Assembly: GCA_025200525.1 (NCBI GenBank)
Contig: CM045763.1
Coordinates: 156,246,246-156,310,245 of the forward strand
DNA: 64,000 bases
Direction: 5' to 3'
Origin: Camellia lanceoleosa
Taxonomy: Eukaryota > Streptophyta > Magnoliopsida > Ericales > Theaceae
In this document: piece after piece, positions 35,001-48,100 of the stretch
Position numbering within the stretch: the first letter of the stretch is position 1
Layout: every line of letters begins with the position of its first letter
The notes under the pieces: model-generated
Database searches by the model: none
What the model was told of the DNA's origin: nothing
Seen by the model: the letters and a program-made list of their open reading frames with translations, nothing else
Program-made: the position numbers and the translations under genes

Positions 35001-36148
35001 AACATAGTTAACACATGCTAGAATGGGAGGCATGAAGCATGACACATGCAAGGCCAATGAGGGGGATTACACTACACCTACCAAAACCAAGCATGAGGTG
35101 ACTTCACCAACAAAAATCAGAGTTGTAACATGGCAAAATAACACCAAAAACATGCTGAGATGGTAGCCCAAAGGCTTAGGCAAGCATGCATGCCAATTGG
35201 CTCATGATTGAGGCATAAAGCATAACCCTCCAAAAGCATTGAATGAGTAATACATGGGAGAGTATGGTAGTGGAACATGCTCTGAAATCATATAACAAAT
35301 GGTGCTAAATCTTGCAAATAGCCCAAGCAATGCATGCTAGTGGACTCTAAACACCAAGCTAGTGAGCAAAATTGCACTATGGCTATACAAAGCAAACCAT
35401 GCATGATCAAGACCACCCAAATCAGACCTTGAGCACGTGAAATCATGGCAAAATGCATACTGAAATAGAGCCAAAACAAGCTAGAACCGTAGGCCAAAGT
35501 AGTAAGCATGCTAGGCTAGTGAGTGGAATTGCATTACAAGTATGAAAAGCATGCATGAGGTAACCAAACCGACCCAAAACGGAGCCATAGCATGGCAAAA
35601 CAAGGCCTAAGTCATGCTAAGATAGAGCCTCAAGGAGGTAGAAAAACATGCTAACTTGGTGAGCTATCAACACAAGCATATAAGGGAAGGGGAGGGGGGA
35701 CAACCCCCATCTATTTGGGGCCTCAAAACACACTTTTCACCTTTGAAATTCCTTTGGAATTCAGTGGCGAAGAGGCCAAACAAAGATGATCCAAAGGCCT
35801 AACAGAGATGGCTCAAAACAAGGTCAAATAAGGCACAAAATGGGGTAGACCACCCCTAACACCAAAGAGGTCTCTAACCAACATTTTAAGCACTTAAATA
35901 CATAAGTTTTTACAGTTGAAAGCTAAGCCAAAAGAAGCATGCAGAGATGGCTGAGAGAGCAACCAAAACAAAGCTTAAAAAGGAGAAAAGGGATTACCCT
36001 TGAAGCACTGCAACAACAGCACATTCTTTAGCCCAAAACCAACTTTTAGAACCCAAATACCACATCTAAGAACCTCAACTCAGAGATAGTGGTGTGTGGC
36101 TAGGAGTTGTAGTGCAAAAGTGTAGAAACAACACACTTTAAGGCACAA

Positions 36149-36180
<32 letters not shown>

Positions 36181-39100
36181 GAATATAGAGAGAAAGAGTA
36201 AACTTCAGCTCTGGAAATTTTTGTGAACCTGGAAAAGGGAGAGAGAGCCTCCCTCTTATAGAACTCCAAGCTTCAAGCTTCTTAGAGAAGCTAGAAGCTT
36301 GGTGCAATCCCTCTATACACATGTATGGAGGATGCAATCTGTGCTCACCAGCTAGCACAGCTAGCACCCATAATATCTGCAGAAAATGCAGGAAGGCCGC
36401 TGACCAGTTAAAGTGGTCGGCCAACCACTCTCACTAGTCGACCGACCAGAAAAAGTGGTCTACAGGTAAAGAAATTGGTCGGCAAGGGAGTGAGAGGGTC
36501 TTTAGGGAGAGGAGAAGGTGGTGGCAGGCTGCCGACCACCTTAGGTGGTCCACAGACCACCAACCCTAGCTGGCTGACCAGAAAACTGGCTGGCAGGGAA
36601 GAAAAGTGGTCTACAAGGGAAGAAACTAGTCTACACCCCTGTTCCACCCTCCAGGCAAAGGATAACAAGGCTTGGTTCAAAAACAAACCAAAAATGAAGC
36701 AAGACGAGAGTCCGTAAGGCGAGGCACTCAGCTAGAAGCCTCGAAAACTAGTCTACGGGTACGAAAAGTAGCCTACGAGAGGGAAAGTTAGTCTACGACT
36801 ACAAAAGGTGGTCTATAGACCTATGTAACTCTAGGCAAGAGCAACAAGGCATGGTCCCAAAACCAGGCCGAGAGGAGAACGTTAAGAGGTCCCAAGACAA
36901 GGCGCTCGGCCGAAGGCTCCGGAAATCGGAAACTAGCCTACAAGAGGGAAAAGTAGTCTACGACTACAAAAGTGGCCTACAGGCCTCTCTCTCCCTCCAG
37001 GCAAGGGCAATAAGGCTTGGTCTACAAACCAAGCCAAAACACAAAGAGTTCAGAGGCCTAGAGGCAGGGCACTCAGCCGAAAACTCTGGAAACTCAAAAC
37101 GAGCACAAACATGCGCGATCATCGAGCGCTCAGTCGATAACGTCTGAGTCTTAAGGTCGGTCAAAAATGGGGTGTCCATAGTTGCCCCTCTTTGATAGAA
37201 CTTGGAAGTCAAGAAGTGACAGGAGTGAATGTCAAAGCCTAGAGACGACCCATTTTTGACAAGGCCGAAGACTTAGACAAACAGGCAAGATAACAAAGAG
37301 ATGTGCCCGCAGGCAGGGGCAAGATGCAAATGACATGCACAACGCAGAACACAATTTATGATCATGCAAAGAGGGCTACAATGAAACATCTAGATGCAAA
37401 TGTTATGCAAAGAAATGCTACAGCAAACTCGTACAAGAGCAAGTAAGCAAACACGCTACGCGTGGGAACTACAAACCGAACTACATTTCATGCAGAAAGG
37501 ATGTAAGAAAATTATGCAATCTTAGCGAACATGTGCGATAGATACACAAAGCGAACATGTGGTAGATACAAAAAGTGAGCATGTGTGATAGATACACAAA
37601 GCGAACGGGTGATAGATACACAAAGTGAGCAAAGTGCGATAGATACACAAAGCGAACACGTGATAGATACACAAAGTGAGCATGTGTGATAGATACACAA
37701 AGTGAACGAAGTGTGATAGATACACAAAGTGAGCAAAGTGTGATGGGTACACTAAGTGAACATGTGTGATAGATACACAAAAGGTGAACGAAGTGTAATA
37801 GATACACTAATTGAACGTGTGTGATAGATACACTAAGTGAACTTGTGTGATAGATACACAAAAGGTGAACAAAGTGTGACAGATACACTAAGTGAACATG
37901 TGTGATAGATACACAAAAGGTGAACGAAGTATGATAGATACACTAAGTAAACGTGTGTGACAGATACACAAAAGGTGAACGAAGTGTGATAGATATACTA
38001 AGTGAACTTGTGTGATAGATACACAAAAGGTGAACGAAGTGTGATAGATACACTAAGTGAACATGTGTGATAGATACACAAAAGGTGAACGAAGTGTGAT
38101 AGATACACTAAGTCACACTTCGTTCACGTGTGTGATAGATACACAAAGGGTGAATGAAGTGTGATAGATACACTAAGTGAACATGGGTGATAGATATACA
38201 AAAGTTGAACGAAGTGTGATAGATACACTAAGTGAATGTGCGTGAAAGATACACAAAAGGTGACAGTGAACGTGTGTGATAGATACACAAAAGGTGAGCG
38301 AAGTGTGATAGGTACACTAAGTGAACGTTTGTGATAGATACACTAAGTGAACATGTGTGATAGATACCCAAAAGGTGAACGAAGTGTGATAGATACACTA
38401 AGTGAACATGTGTGATAGATGCACAAAAGGTGAACGAAGTGTGATAGATACACTAAGTGAACGTGTGTGATTGATACACAAAACGATCAAAGTGTGATAG
38501 ATACACGAAGTGAACATGTGCGATAGATACACAAAAGAAAGAACATGTGCCATGGATGCACAAAACATAATCAATTTAAAACAGAACTTCTCTGAATGAA
38601 CCGCACATCCAATCACCCGGTTGTGCCAGCTTCAAATGAACCGTACATATAATATCGTGCGTGAATGAGAAAGAAACTTGATAGGTACAATGTAATACAA
38701 TGCATAATGTTTAAGGAATGCAATAAACAAACATAACAGCGCCTTAGAAAGCACCTCACAGGGTGAGTGGTGATGAACCACTCTACTCTGACGGGGATCT
38801 CCCCTTGTGTTCTTCGAACTCTTACCTTCACGTGGAACACTTTGAATGCCACTTTTCTTCCTGACCATATTCATAACTTTCCCTATTCTCCAACGGGGTG
38901 ACAGACTAGGTTGGTTCAGTATCTAGAGTTGAGGTGCATACACGTTATCTCAACTTATGGGGCTTCCATACAGATTTCAAGTTGGGGATACACCCCTGGG
39001 TATTTAAACCAGACTTTAGTCTCGGAAATCTCGAACCTTTGCGTTCTAGGCATCAACCATTCGAACTCTAGTTTCCACCGTCGCAATTGGTCTCCTAGAA

Positions 39101-42100
39101 ACTCATTGCAAACACAGCCAAGATACCTCTGCCAGGGACGGTGCTCAGGGAGAGCACTTCTGATCGCCTTTCTGGCTTTGAAGTAGGTTTGAGCTTGGAG
39201 TAGAGGCACACTCATACTTTGGAGCGTTAACAAGGCCTGAAGGGCTACATTCGGAGTACAATCCCAAAATCTGAAACAAACTCAGATGCCCCACGTTTAC
39301 CCTATTTTCTTTTGCTTTGCAGTCCAGAACCTATATAGCTTCAGATAGGCCCTGGTTTTACTATTCTCACATGACCTGGGTTGAACCCTGCAGTTTTATG
39401 AAAGAGCAAATCCTGTTTTGCACATTTGTGGAGAACGACACAGCACTCTGAGCACAAAACGATTTTATTTTTGAAATTGAAATGAGTGTGAGTTCTCAAC
39501 CGGGTGTTGAGTCTATGACTAACCACAACAAAAATGACTCAACAACAGAAAACAACCTAAACACATCTATTGACACTCGAAACGACTCAAAACAAGAATC
39601 GAGATAGACAAAACAGAACAAAACAGAAAACTCAAATGTGCACAAGGAGCCTGTTTCTCCGGGTGTTGTTTCCCACCCTTTCTCATTTGTGATTCTTACA
39701 TCACTCTGGCACTCAATCTTTATTTTTCTGAAAAAAGCCCTTTTTTCACTTTTTCTCTCAGCACACATCTCTCTATTCTTCAATCTCTCTGATTTTTTTA
39801 TCCCTCCCCTGGGTGGTTGATGGATAAACAGGAAGTTGTGGGCTCTTGCCCCTGGTATTCTACCAGATTCTCCTTCTTTCACTCACAACAGTGAACTTCT
39901 CCCACAGAGGGGTTGCGATGCGACCAGATAGGCAACAGATCTACAACTGACATCGGTTGACGATGCCTTGGCTTAGCTTGAATGTGATTAGACCTGTCTA
40001 GATGAGGGAGTGGAATATCCTGATCCATTCCAATTCGTGCTTCACACTTGTCTTGATACCTCGCTGCTTGGAGGATGAGAGAGCTTTCGGCCCTTTACTG
40101 ACAGCTTCTGTTGTGCCCTTTCTGGTGAACATGGTGCCCTTTTCTGGCAAGTATGGTGCCCTTTCTGGCAGATATGGTGCCCTTTCTGGCAACTATGGTG
40201 CCCTTTCTGGCAAATTCGTTGACAACGAGGAAAAGACAGGAAGCCTGACTCAACTGTGCCCCTAGTTCATCATTTTGACCATTTTTTTTTTTTTTTTGCT
40301 TTCTACTAAAACAATTTTGACCAACATAAGAGTTTGATTAACACGTTTGTTCAATTTTCTGATTTGAAATCATGCAAGTCAGGCTATGAGCACTGAAAAT
40401 TTTCCTTTTTTGGGTCCAAAAAATGGTCCAGTTTTGAAAAAATGGAATAATTTTTGAGAGAATTAGTCAACTTCATTAAAAAATCTCAAAAACTATTTTT
40501 GCAAAATGGCGACAGCTCGACCAACATAGAATTTACCCTTGAGATGCACAACCTCATATCCAAAATAATGAAAATTGCCCCTTGCCTAAAGGGCACTGCA
40601 CGGCAACGGAAAGTTGCCCCTTGTCTGAATGGCACCACAGCGCACTGTAATCAGTCCTCAAAGTGACGATCACAACCGAACTCTCGGATACAGAGAAGAC
40701 AAAGATGATCAGAACCATTACATGGACACAGTCGATTTGGAAGTGTTTATGGCTGGACTTCAGAATGAAGTTGCCTACGTATCCCCAACATGGGAATCAA
40801 GCCTGACGTAGTTCTAGGTTAAGGTACACTCGGGTATTAACCTCTCCTTTTGCACTCTAACTTTTGCCAAGGCTGCCCTTTCGGGTTTTCAACCTTGCGA
40901 GCTATGTTTTTCTTTTCTTTTCATTTCTTTTCTTTTTTTTTTTTTTCTTTCTTTTCATCTTCTTTTGTTCTTTTCTTTGCATTTTTTCATTTTCTTTTCT
41001 TTCCATCTTTCATTTTCTTCATTTCTATTTTTTTTTTTTTGTTCTTTTCTTTGCTCTAACTTTTGTCTGGGTTGCCCTTTCGGATTTTAGGCCCAACGAG
41101 CCTCTCATGGGTAGAAAAGTGTAACCTGTCCATGTCGAATGGTTTTAGGATCTCGAAGCCATCTAAATCCAGGAGAATGACTGTTGTTCGCTAATGATGT
41201 AGAAGTCCATCCAATGGGGGCTGAATTTGCCCCTAGTGTTGTGGATAGGAACTCAGTTGTCCTTCAACAAAAACTTTCTTCTTTCCTCCCTTATGGGATT
41301 TGGCTTTCTTGCTAGTCTTCATTGGTTTGCAGAGTGACCACTCTTTTGAGTCTTTGAGCACATTTGACATTTTTGCCCCTAGTTCAAGGGCTACTTCTGA
41401 TCGAGCTTTCCAAGCTTCTTTTGACGACGTCTGACCTTCTTGATCTGACTTTCTTGCCCCTAGTTCGAGGGCTGCTTCAAATTTGGCCTGACGGGCCTCC
41501 TTTGATGGTTGACCATTGAGCATTCTGAATCCAAGTTCAAGGTTTGAAAGCAAAAGGGGTCTAGTCTTGAGGCTGAGAGTGATCTTATGCTGCACAATCT
41601 CAAGAGCAATTCCACACAGGTCTTCACAGGATCGCGCAAAATATTTTTTGAAATCTTTTAAGAAAACAACTAGTCGGTCGCACTGAAGACAATGTAGAAC
41701 CAATTTGGATCAAGCTAGGATCCTTCCCAGTACTCACATTAACAAACATGATTTCATTCATTAAGGGCTTAGCACGCCTCTCTTTCTCTCAATTGATCAA
41801 ATTTTTTGCAAATCCGGAGGAATTCCTTCCTCTTCGTTTTCATCACAGTGTTAGAAAAAGTTTTGAAAACTTAGGTCAATGCAATGACTTCAAGGCACAG
41901 AAAAGACACAGTTTTTAGTCAAATAATACCATCTCATTCAGAACTTCTGGCACAACTGGCTCCAAGGAAGAAATAGACACAAAATGGTGAAAATCACTGC
42001 TATTTCATTTAGATCTTCTGGCACAACTGGCCCCCAAGCAGGAACAGACTTAAAAGAAGGAGTGAAAATCACATGCACAAAACAAGATAGTGATATCAGG

Positions 42101-45100
42101 GATAACACCCCCGAAATCACCTGACTACATTGCAATAGGACTGACTCGATACAACAAGACAGACCCGACTGACTCAGTACAAAAAGATTGACTCTATACA
42201 ACATAACAAGGCTGACTCAATACCCAAGTCAGAAAGTAAAATAAACAGCATTCGTAAAGTGCTCAAAACAGTGTGCGCCATCCCCAAATCTGGAGTAAGC
42301 TGAGTGCCATCCTCAGGTGGTTCATCCCCTTATCACATTATCACATTATCTCCCGAGTTCACTGATCCAGTGCTGATAGACTTTGCAGGACCTGGTGCGG
42401 TGATAACCCCGTCGCCAATCAGATCTTGTATTTCGTGATGAAGACGAAAACACGTATCAGTGCCATGACCAGCTTGTTGATGAAAGGCACAGTACTTGGC
42501 CGGATCATGGGAGAGAGGAATTTTATTTGATAATGGTCACGGCTCCAGGGGCTTCAGATGCCTCTTTTCGATCAGAACCCTCAGGGCCGTTGACAGAGAC
42601 ATGTACAGTGGGGTGAACACCCTCTGGCCCTGAGGTGGGTATTTGGCAGGTTGTGAGCTGGTTGTCTTGGATGTATCGGCAAAAGGGTCGACATGTGTTG
42701 ACTGGGTTTGTCGATCTCTTCCGAGTGTAGGATTAGAGCTGAAAGGAATGTTTCTAGTACAACATCGCTTGTCTCGGCCTAGCCCTTGATTCAGAATGCC
42801 CTCATCCCGAGTAGCAAAAGTGTCATCCATAGTTTTTGCAACAACTGCGAGCACTTGTTGTTTATTCAGTCCTTCGGTCTTCAAAACCTCAACAGCCCAC
42901 TGAAGATGTTCGTAAGGACCAATGCCCGCCCCTACTTTGTTCTTACCACTTGCCTCTACTTTGCCAAAGGATTGACCTTCTTCCAATGTAGCCTATCCCG
43001 AGGTTGGGGAGCCTTTTGACATGAAATCCCTAGTATGTGATGTGGATGATGATGGAGCCAAAATTCCAAAGGCCAGATCTGCCACAGTTCTCTGAAGATC
43101 TTTGATCGTTCCCATCAGCTCAGAAGTAGTGGGTTCACGAGTTTGGGATGATTGCGGTTCGAGTCCCCAACAAAGTCGCCAGAAACTGTAGACTACCCTG
43201 AACTCCGCTTCGTGCGCGAGGGCGCGAATTGGGTTCTAGCTACTACAGTTCAGACTCCCGTCACGGTTCTGAATCTAATCTTACAAAGTGCAATGTAAGA
43301 CAGATAAATCACCAAAGAGTCCAAATCCGGAAAATCATTTTGAAAAATCGATTTTAATCAAAAAGCGCCAAACATGGACTACTTTACCAGATTTCAGAGT
43401 CGCCACCTAAATATTTTGTTTTGGGAAATTTAGGAAACCCCGACTCGTGCCTAAGGCCACGTGTTCGTCATCACTAAAGTTGCCTCGGCTCGAAAACTTG
43501 GGTACGAGAGGGGAAGGTCCTGAAATGAGCACCCCCGCTCGCTCGATCAAAGATCGGCCTTTACTAACATGACATGTTGTTTTTGAAAACACATGTATTC
43601 TTTTTCCAGTTTATTAGCTAACCTTACTATGTGATGCGCACAGCAAACAAGTATAGACTCAATCACGCGGATTGGAACAAAACAACTCATGTTTGTTTTT
43701 GAAAATAGTTTGAAAGTGCTACTCGCAAGTAGGCTAAGACGCGGATTTGCCACCCTCGAGTGGGCTTAGAAAAATAAGATTTTGCCACTTCACAAAGTGG
43801 GCTTAAAACTCACAATCATCGAGTTGTTCCGATTCAGGCAATCAAACATTCATCCACAGGCACTCATGCAGTTAAACACTTAAGCAGTTAGCCTCATGGC
43901 AAGCATGCTATCATGGCAGTCACTTACACACAAGCAAGGATGCTATAGCATAAACAATCACAGTGCACTCCAAGCCAAAATAGAAGCTAGTTAGTAATCA
44001 TGTATGATCCGAGCTATGTCAAGAATGTCTAATGCAACACATGCAAAATGCAACTAAGATAGGCTTGGCTATTCTAAGATGTCATGTGAATGCAACTAGA
44101 TAAGATGTATTCAAATTGGTATTGAAATACAATGCAATTTGTATGATGCGCCGAGCCCGGTGCATGCAAGACAGATGAATGGATGCAAACATGCAAACAT
44201 AAGGTATGCTAATCGAAATATGCCCTAAACTAACCATCGAAAGCTGGTAAATAAAAGGGAGAAAGACGTGGGGTTGGAAGACATTGACACACACACGCAC
44301 ACTTATTACGACAGTTCGCCCTCTCGACGGAGGGTCTGAATAATAAGCTAACTAGCTAATCTAAGCTAATTAAACTAATTATTACAAACCAAAACTAATT
44401 AACTAATCCTAGTTAACTAATTAGTTATTACAACACAAATTGATTAGTTAAGCGCATTAACTAATTAAGTACAAAACCGTCAAACTAGCCAACTAAGTAA
44501 AGCAACTAAGTAAAACAATTAAAATGAGCCTCGGGGCGAGAAGTGCATGCATGCTCGGTCGCCTCGCTCGGAAATCCATCACTATGCCCCGAATTGCCTC
44601 TGTTTGCATTTGATCTCTGGAAGGTGCACTGACTTCCAAATAGCTTCTACTTCAACTTGGGAACCTCCTGGTACATTGCCGACCAGAAAATTGTGATGTA
44701 TACCACTTGTAGGCCAGAAAAATTTGCTGTAGAGCAAGAAAAGTGGTCGGCCAGCCACTTTTATTGGTCTGTCGACCAGAAAATTTTGCCAAGCTCCAAT
44801 TTGCTGCAACAGAGAACAAGAAGGGGCACAACAGTGTATTTGCAAGGTATGTGTGCACAACCACTCTCCCTATCATTTCTCAAGTTCAAGGGAGTGCGGT
44901 TCTCAACTCTCGGGCCACCAACCGAGCATCGCAATGCACAGTGGCCGAGAAGCCGAGATTGCACAAGTCAATGTTAATGAATGTAGAAATGGCACCTAAA
45001 AGCCTCCACCTCTATCATGCTTGATCAAGAGGATCAGCAATTGAGAAATGAGGCGTGTTTCATCACTTCAAGTATGAAACGCCCCTCGTTTCTCGTGTTT

Positions 45101-48100
45101 GGATCAGCATCTGACCCAAACACAATGCAATGCAACACACATGCAAACAACAATGCAATGCAATAACATGCAAACAACATGATCATGGCAAGTTAGAGTC
45201 CTTAGGCATTGAAACTAGTGAAGGACACACCACAAGGGCTATGCAATGCAATGCTCAAACAACCAAACCAGCCCAAGGCAGAGCTCATGCATGCCAAAAC
45301 AGTGGCCAAGTTAGAGTCCTTAGGCATTGAAACTAGTGAAAGACACAACACAAGGGCTATGCCATGCAATGCTGAAACAACCAAACCAACCCAAGACAGA
45401 GCTCATGCATGCCAAAACAGTGGCCAAAACACTCTGAAAATGAAGTCCAAAAGCTTATACAAACATGCATACACATTGGCTCACAAACAAGGCATAATGC
45501 ATAACTTTCAAGTGCAATGCAAGAGTGATAAACATGGGAGTATAGCATAAACATAAGCTCTGAAATCACAGTCCAAATGATGCCAAATCATGCACAAGTC
45601 ACGAATGAGGCATGCTAGGAGGCACAAAGCTTAAGGCTAGCATAGGCACTTGCACCATAGCCACATCAAGCGAGCCCCAAAGGGCTGAGGTGACTTAAAA
45701 TAGTCAGGTCAAAACAATGCCAAAAACATGCTTGAACATAGTTAACACATGCTAGAATGGGAGGCATGAAGCATGACGCATGTGAGGCCAATGAGGGGGA
45801 TTACACTACACCTACCAAAACCAAGCATGAGGTGACTTCACCAACAAAAATCAGAGTTGTAACATGGTAAAATAACACCAAAAACATGTTGAGATGGTAG
45901 CCCAAAGGCTTAGGCAAGCTTGCATGCCAATTGGCTCATGATTGAGGCATAAAGCATAACCCTCCAAAAGCATTGAATAAGTAATACATGAGAGAGTATG
46001 GCGGTGGAACATGCTCTGAAATCATATAACAAATGTTTCTAAATCATGCAAATAGCCCAAGCAATGCATGCTAGTGGACTCTAAACACCAAGCTAGTGAG
46101 CAAAATTGCACTATGGCCATACAAAGCAAAGCATGCATGATCAAGGCTACCCAAATCAGACCTAGAGCATGTGAAATCATGGCAAAATGCATGCTAAAAT
46201 AGAGCCAAAACAAGCTAGAACTGTAGGCCAAAGTAGTAAGCATGCTAGGCTAGTGAGTGGAATTGCATTACAAGTATAAAAAGCATGCATGAGGTAACCA
46301 AACCGACCCAAAATAGAGCCATAGCATGGCAAAACAAGGCCTGAGACATGCTAAGATGGAGCCTCAAGGAGGTAGAAAGACATGCTAACTTGGTGAGCCA
46401 TCAACACAAGCATACAAGGGAAGGGGAGGGGGGACAACCCCCACCCATTTGGGGCCTCAAAACATACTTTCCACTACTGAAATTCCTTTGGAATTTAGTG
46501 GTGAAGAGGCCAAACAAAGATGATCCAAAGGCCTAAAAGAGATGGCTCAAAACAAGGCCAAATAAGGCACAAAAGGAGGTAGACCACCCCCAACACCAAA
46601 GAGGTCTCAAACAAACATTTTAAACACTTAAATACAAAAAATTTTACAGTTGAAAGCTAAGCCAAAAGAAGCATGCAAAGATGGCTGAGAGGGTAACCAA
46701 AACAAATCTTAAAAAGGAGAAAGGGGATTACCCTTCAAGCACTACAACAACAGCACATTCTTCAGCCCAAAACCAGCTTTTAGAACCCAAATACCACCTC
46801 CAAGAACCTCAGCTCAGAGATGGTGTTATGTGGCTAGGAGTTGTAGTGCAAAAGTGTAGAAACAACACACTTTAAGGCACACATATATATATAGAGAGAG
46901 TAAACTTCAGCTCTGGAAATTTTTGTGAACCTGGAAAAGGGAGAGGGAGCCTCTCTCTTATAGAACTCCAAGCTTCAAGCTTCTTGAAGAAGCTAGAAGC
47001 TTGGTGCAATCCCTCCGTACACGTGTATGGGGGATGCAATCTGTGCTCACTAGCTGGCACCCACAACATCTGCAGAACATGCGAGAAGGCCGCCGACCAG
47101 TTAAAGTTACAGGTAAAGAAATTGGTCAGCAAGGGGGAGAGAGGGTCTGCAGGGAGAGGCGAAGGTGGTGGCAGGCTACCAACCACCTTAGGTGGTCAAC
47201 AAACCACCAACCCTATCTGACCAACCAGAAAACTGGCTGGCAGGGAAGAAAAGTGGTCTATAGGGGGAGAAACTGGTCTACACCCCTGTTCCACCCTCGA
47301 GGGAAATGATAACAAGGCTTGGTTGAAAAACAAACCAGAAATGAATCAAGACGAGAGTCCGTAAGGCGAGGCACTCAGCTAGAAGCCTCGAAAACTAGTC
47401 TACGGGTACAAAAAGCAGCCTACGAGAGGGAAAGGTAGTCTACGACTACAAAAGGTGGTCTATAGACCTCTATTTCCCTCTAGGCAAGAGCAACAAGGGA
47501 TGGTCCCAATACTAGGCCGAGAGGAGAATGTTAATAGGTCCCGAGAAAAGGCGCTCGGCCGGAGGCTCCAGAAACTGGAAACTAGCCTACAAGAGGGAAA
47601 AGTCATCTACGACTACAAAAAGTGGCCTACAAGCCTCTCTCTCGCTCTAGGCAAGGGCAACAAGGCATGGTCTACAAACCAAGCCAAAACACAAAGAGTT
47701 CAGAGGCCCAGAGGCAGGGCACTCAGCCGAAAACTCCGGAAACTCGAAACGAGCACAAACATGCGTGATCATCAAGCGCTCAGTCGATGACGTCTGAGTC
47801 TTAAGGTCAGTCAAAAATGGGGAATCTACAATGGGCAACCATAGTCCTAAGGTTCCCATCTAATGATGGAAGTGCTTTACTTTCCATAAGTTGTTGCACC
47901 AAAAGTTTTATATTTTAGTTTTATTTTTTTTAAATTTATTTCCATCTCACCATTTTGTCAGAAATTTGTTTCGCTAAGAAATGTGAACATGGACAAGTTT
48001 CGACATGACGCTTTTTAAAAAAATATAGGACACGACTTGTATATGGTTTATGTATTTATTATATATCGTATAGATGAATATTTTATTCAATCGAAGTTAA

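Larger units (their letters stand above)
32354..37180 (-). repeat. 3' LTR of element A (4827 bp)
   Basis: It starts TGTAGACCGCC and ends GGGGTGTCCATA next to the purine tract. It contains the U5 region, an AATTAGCTAA-rich zone (33740-33930), clusters of GTGGTCGGC motifs (34095-34160 and 36393-36460), the U3 promoter (36255-36460) and repeated TAGTCTACG motifs (36730-36990). It differs from its partner by a 230-bp insertion and by scattered C/T changes. Reading frames inside are not genes. Confidence 0.92.
32354..47830 (-). mobile_element. Complete Tat/Ogre-type LTR retrotransposon (element A), internally deleted
   Basis: Read on the minus strand: 5' LTR (47830-43187), primer binding site (43181-43156), gag with zinc knuckle, the start of reverse transcriptase, a deletion to the integrase C-terminus, remnants of the antisense DUF7745-like gene, a 3' UTR with a tandem array, the purine tract (37193-37181) and 3' LTR (37180-32354). 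It is flanked by the 5-bp duplication ATGGG. It lacks most of reverse transcriptase, RNase H and integrase, and the whole antisense PMD gene, so it is non-autonomous. It lies antisense in an intron of the UXT-like gene. Confidence 0.92.

Noticed and set aside
37481..37888. Minus-strand frames full of CVSITHVRFVYLSH-like repeats
   Set aside because: This is the 27/28-bp tandem array read as protein; unit length divisible by three in places keeps it open by chance.
37520..38560. CRISPR-like regular repeats
   Set aside because: Units are directly adjacent with no unique spacers, in plant DNA and inside a retrotransposon 3' UTR.
40850..41124. Phenylalanine-rich frames resembling membrane segments
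   Set aside because: They come from a T-rich low-complexity tract that expanded in this copy only.
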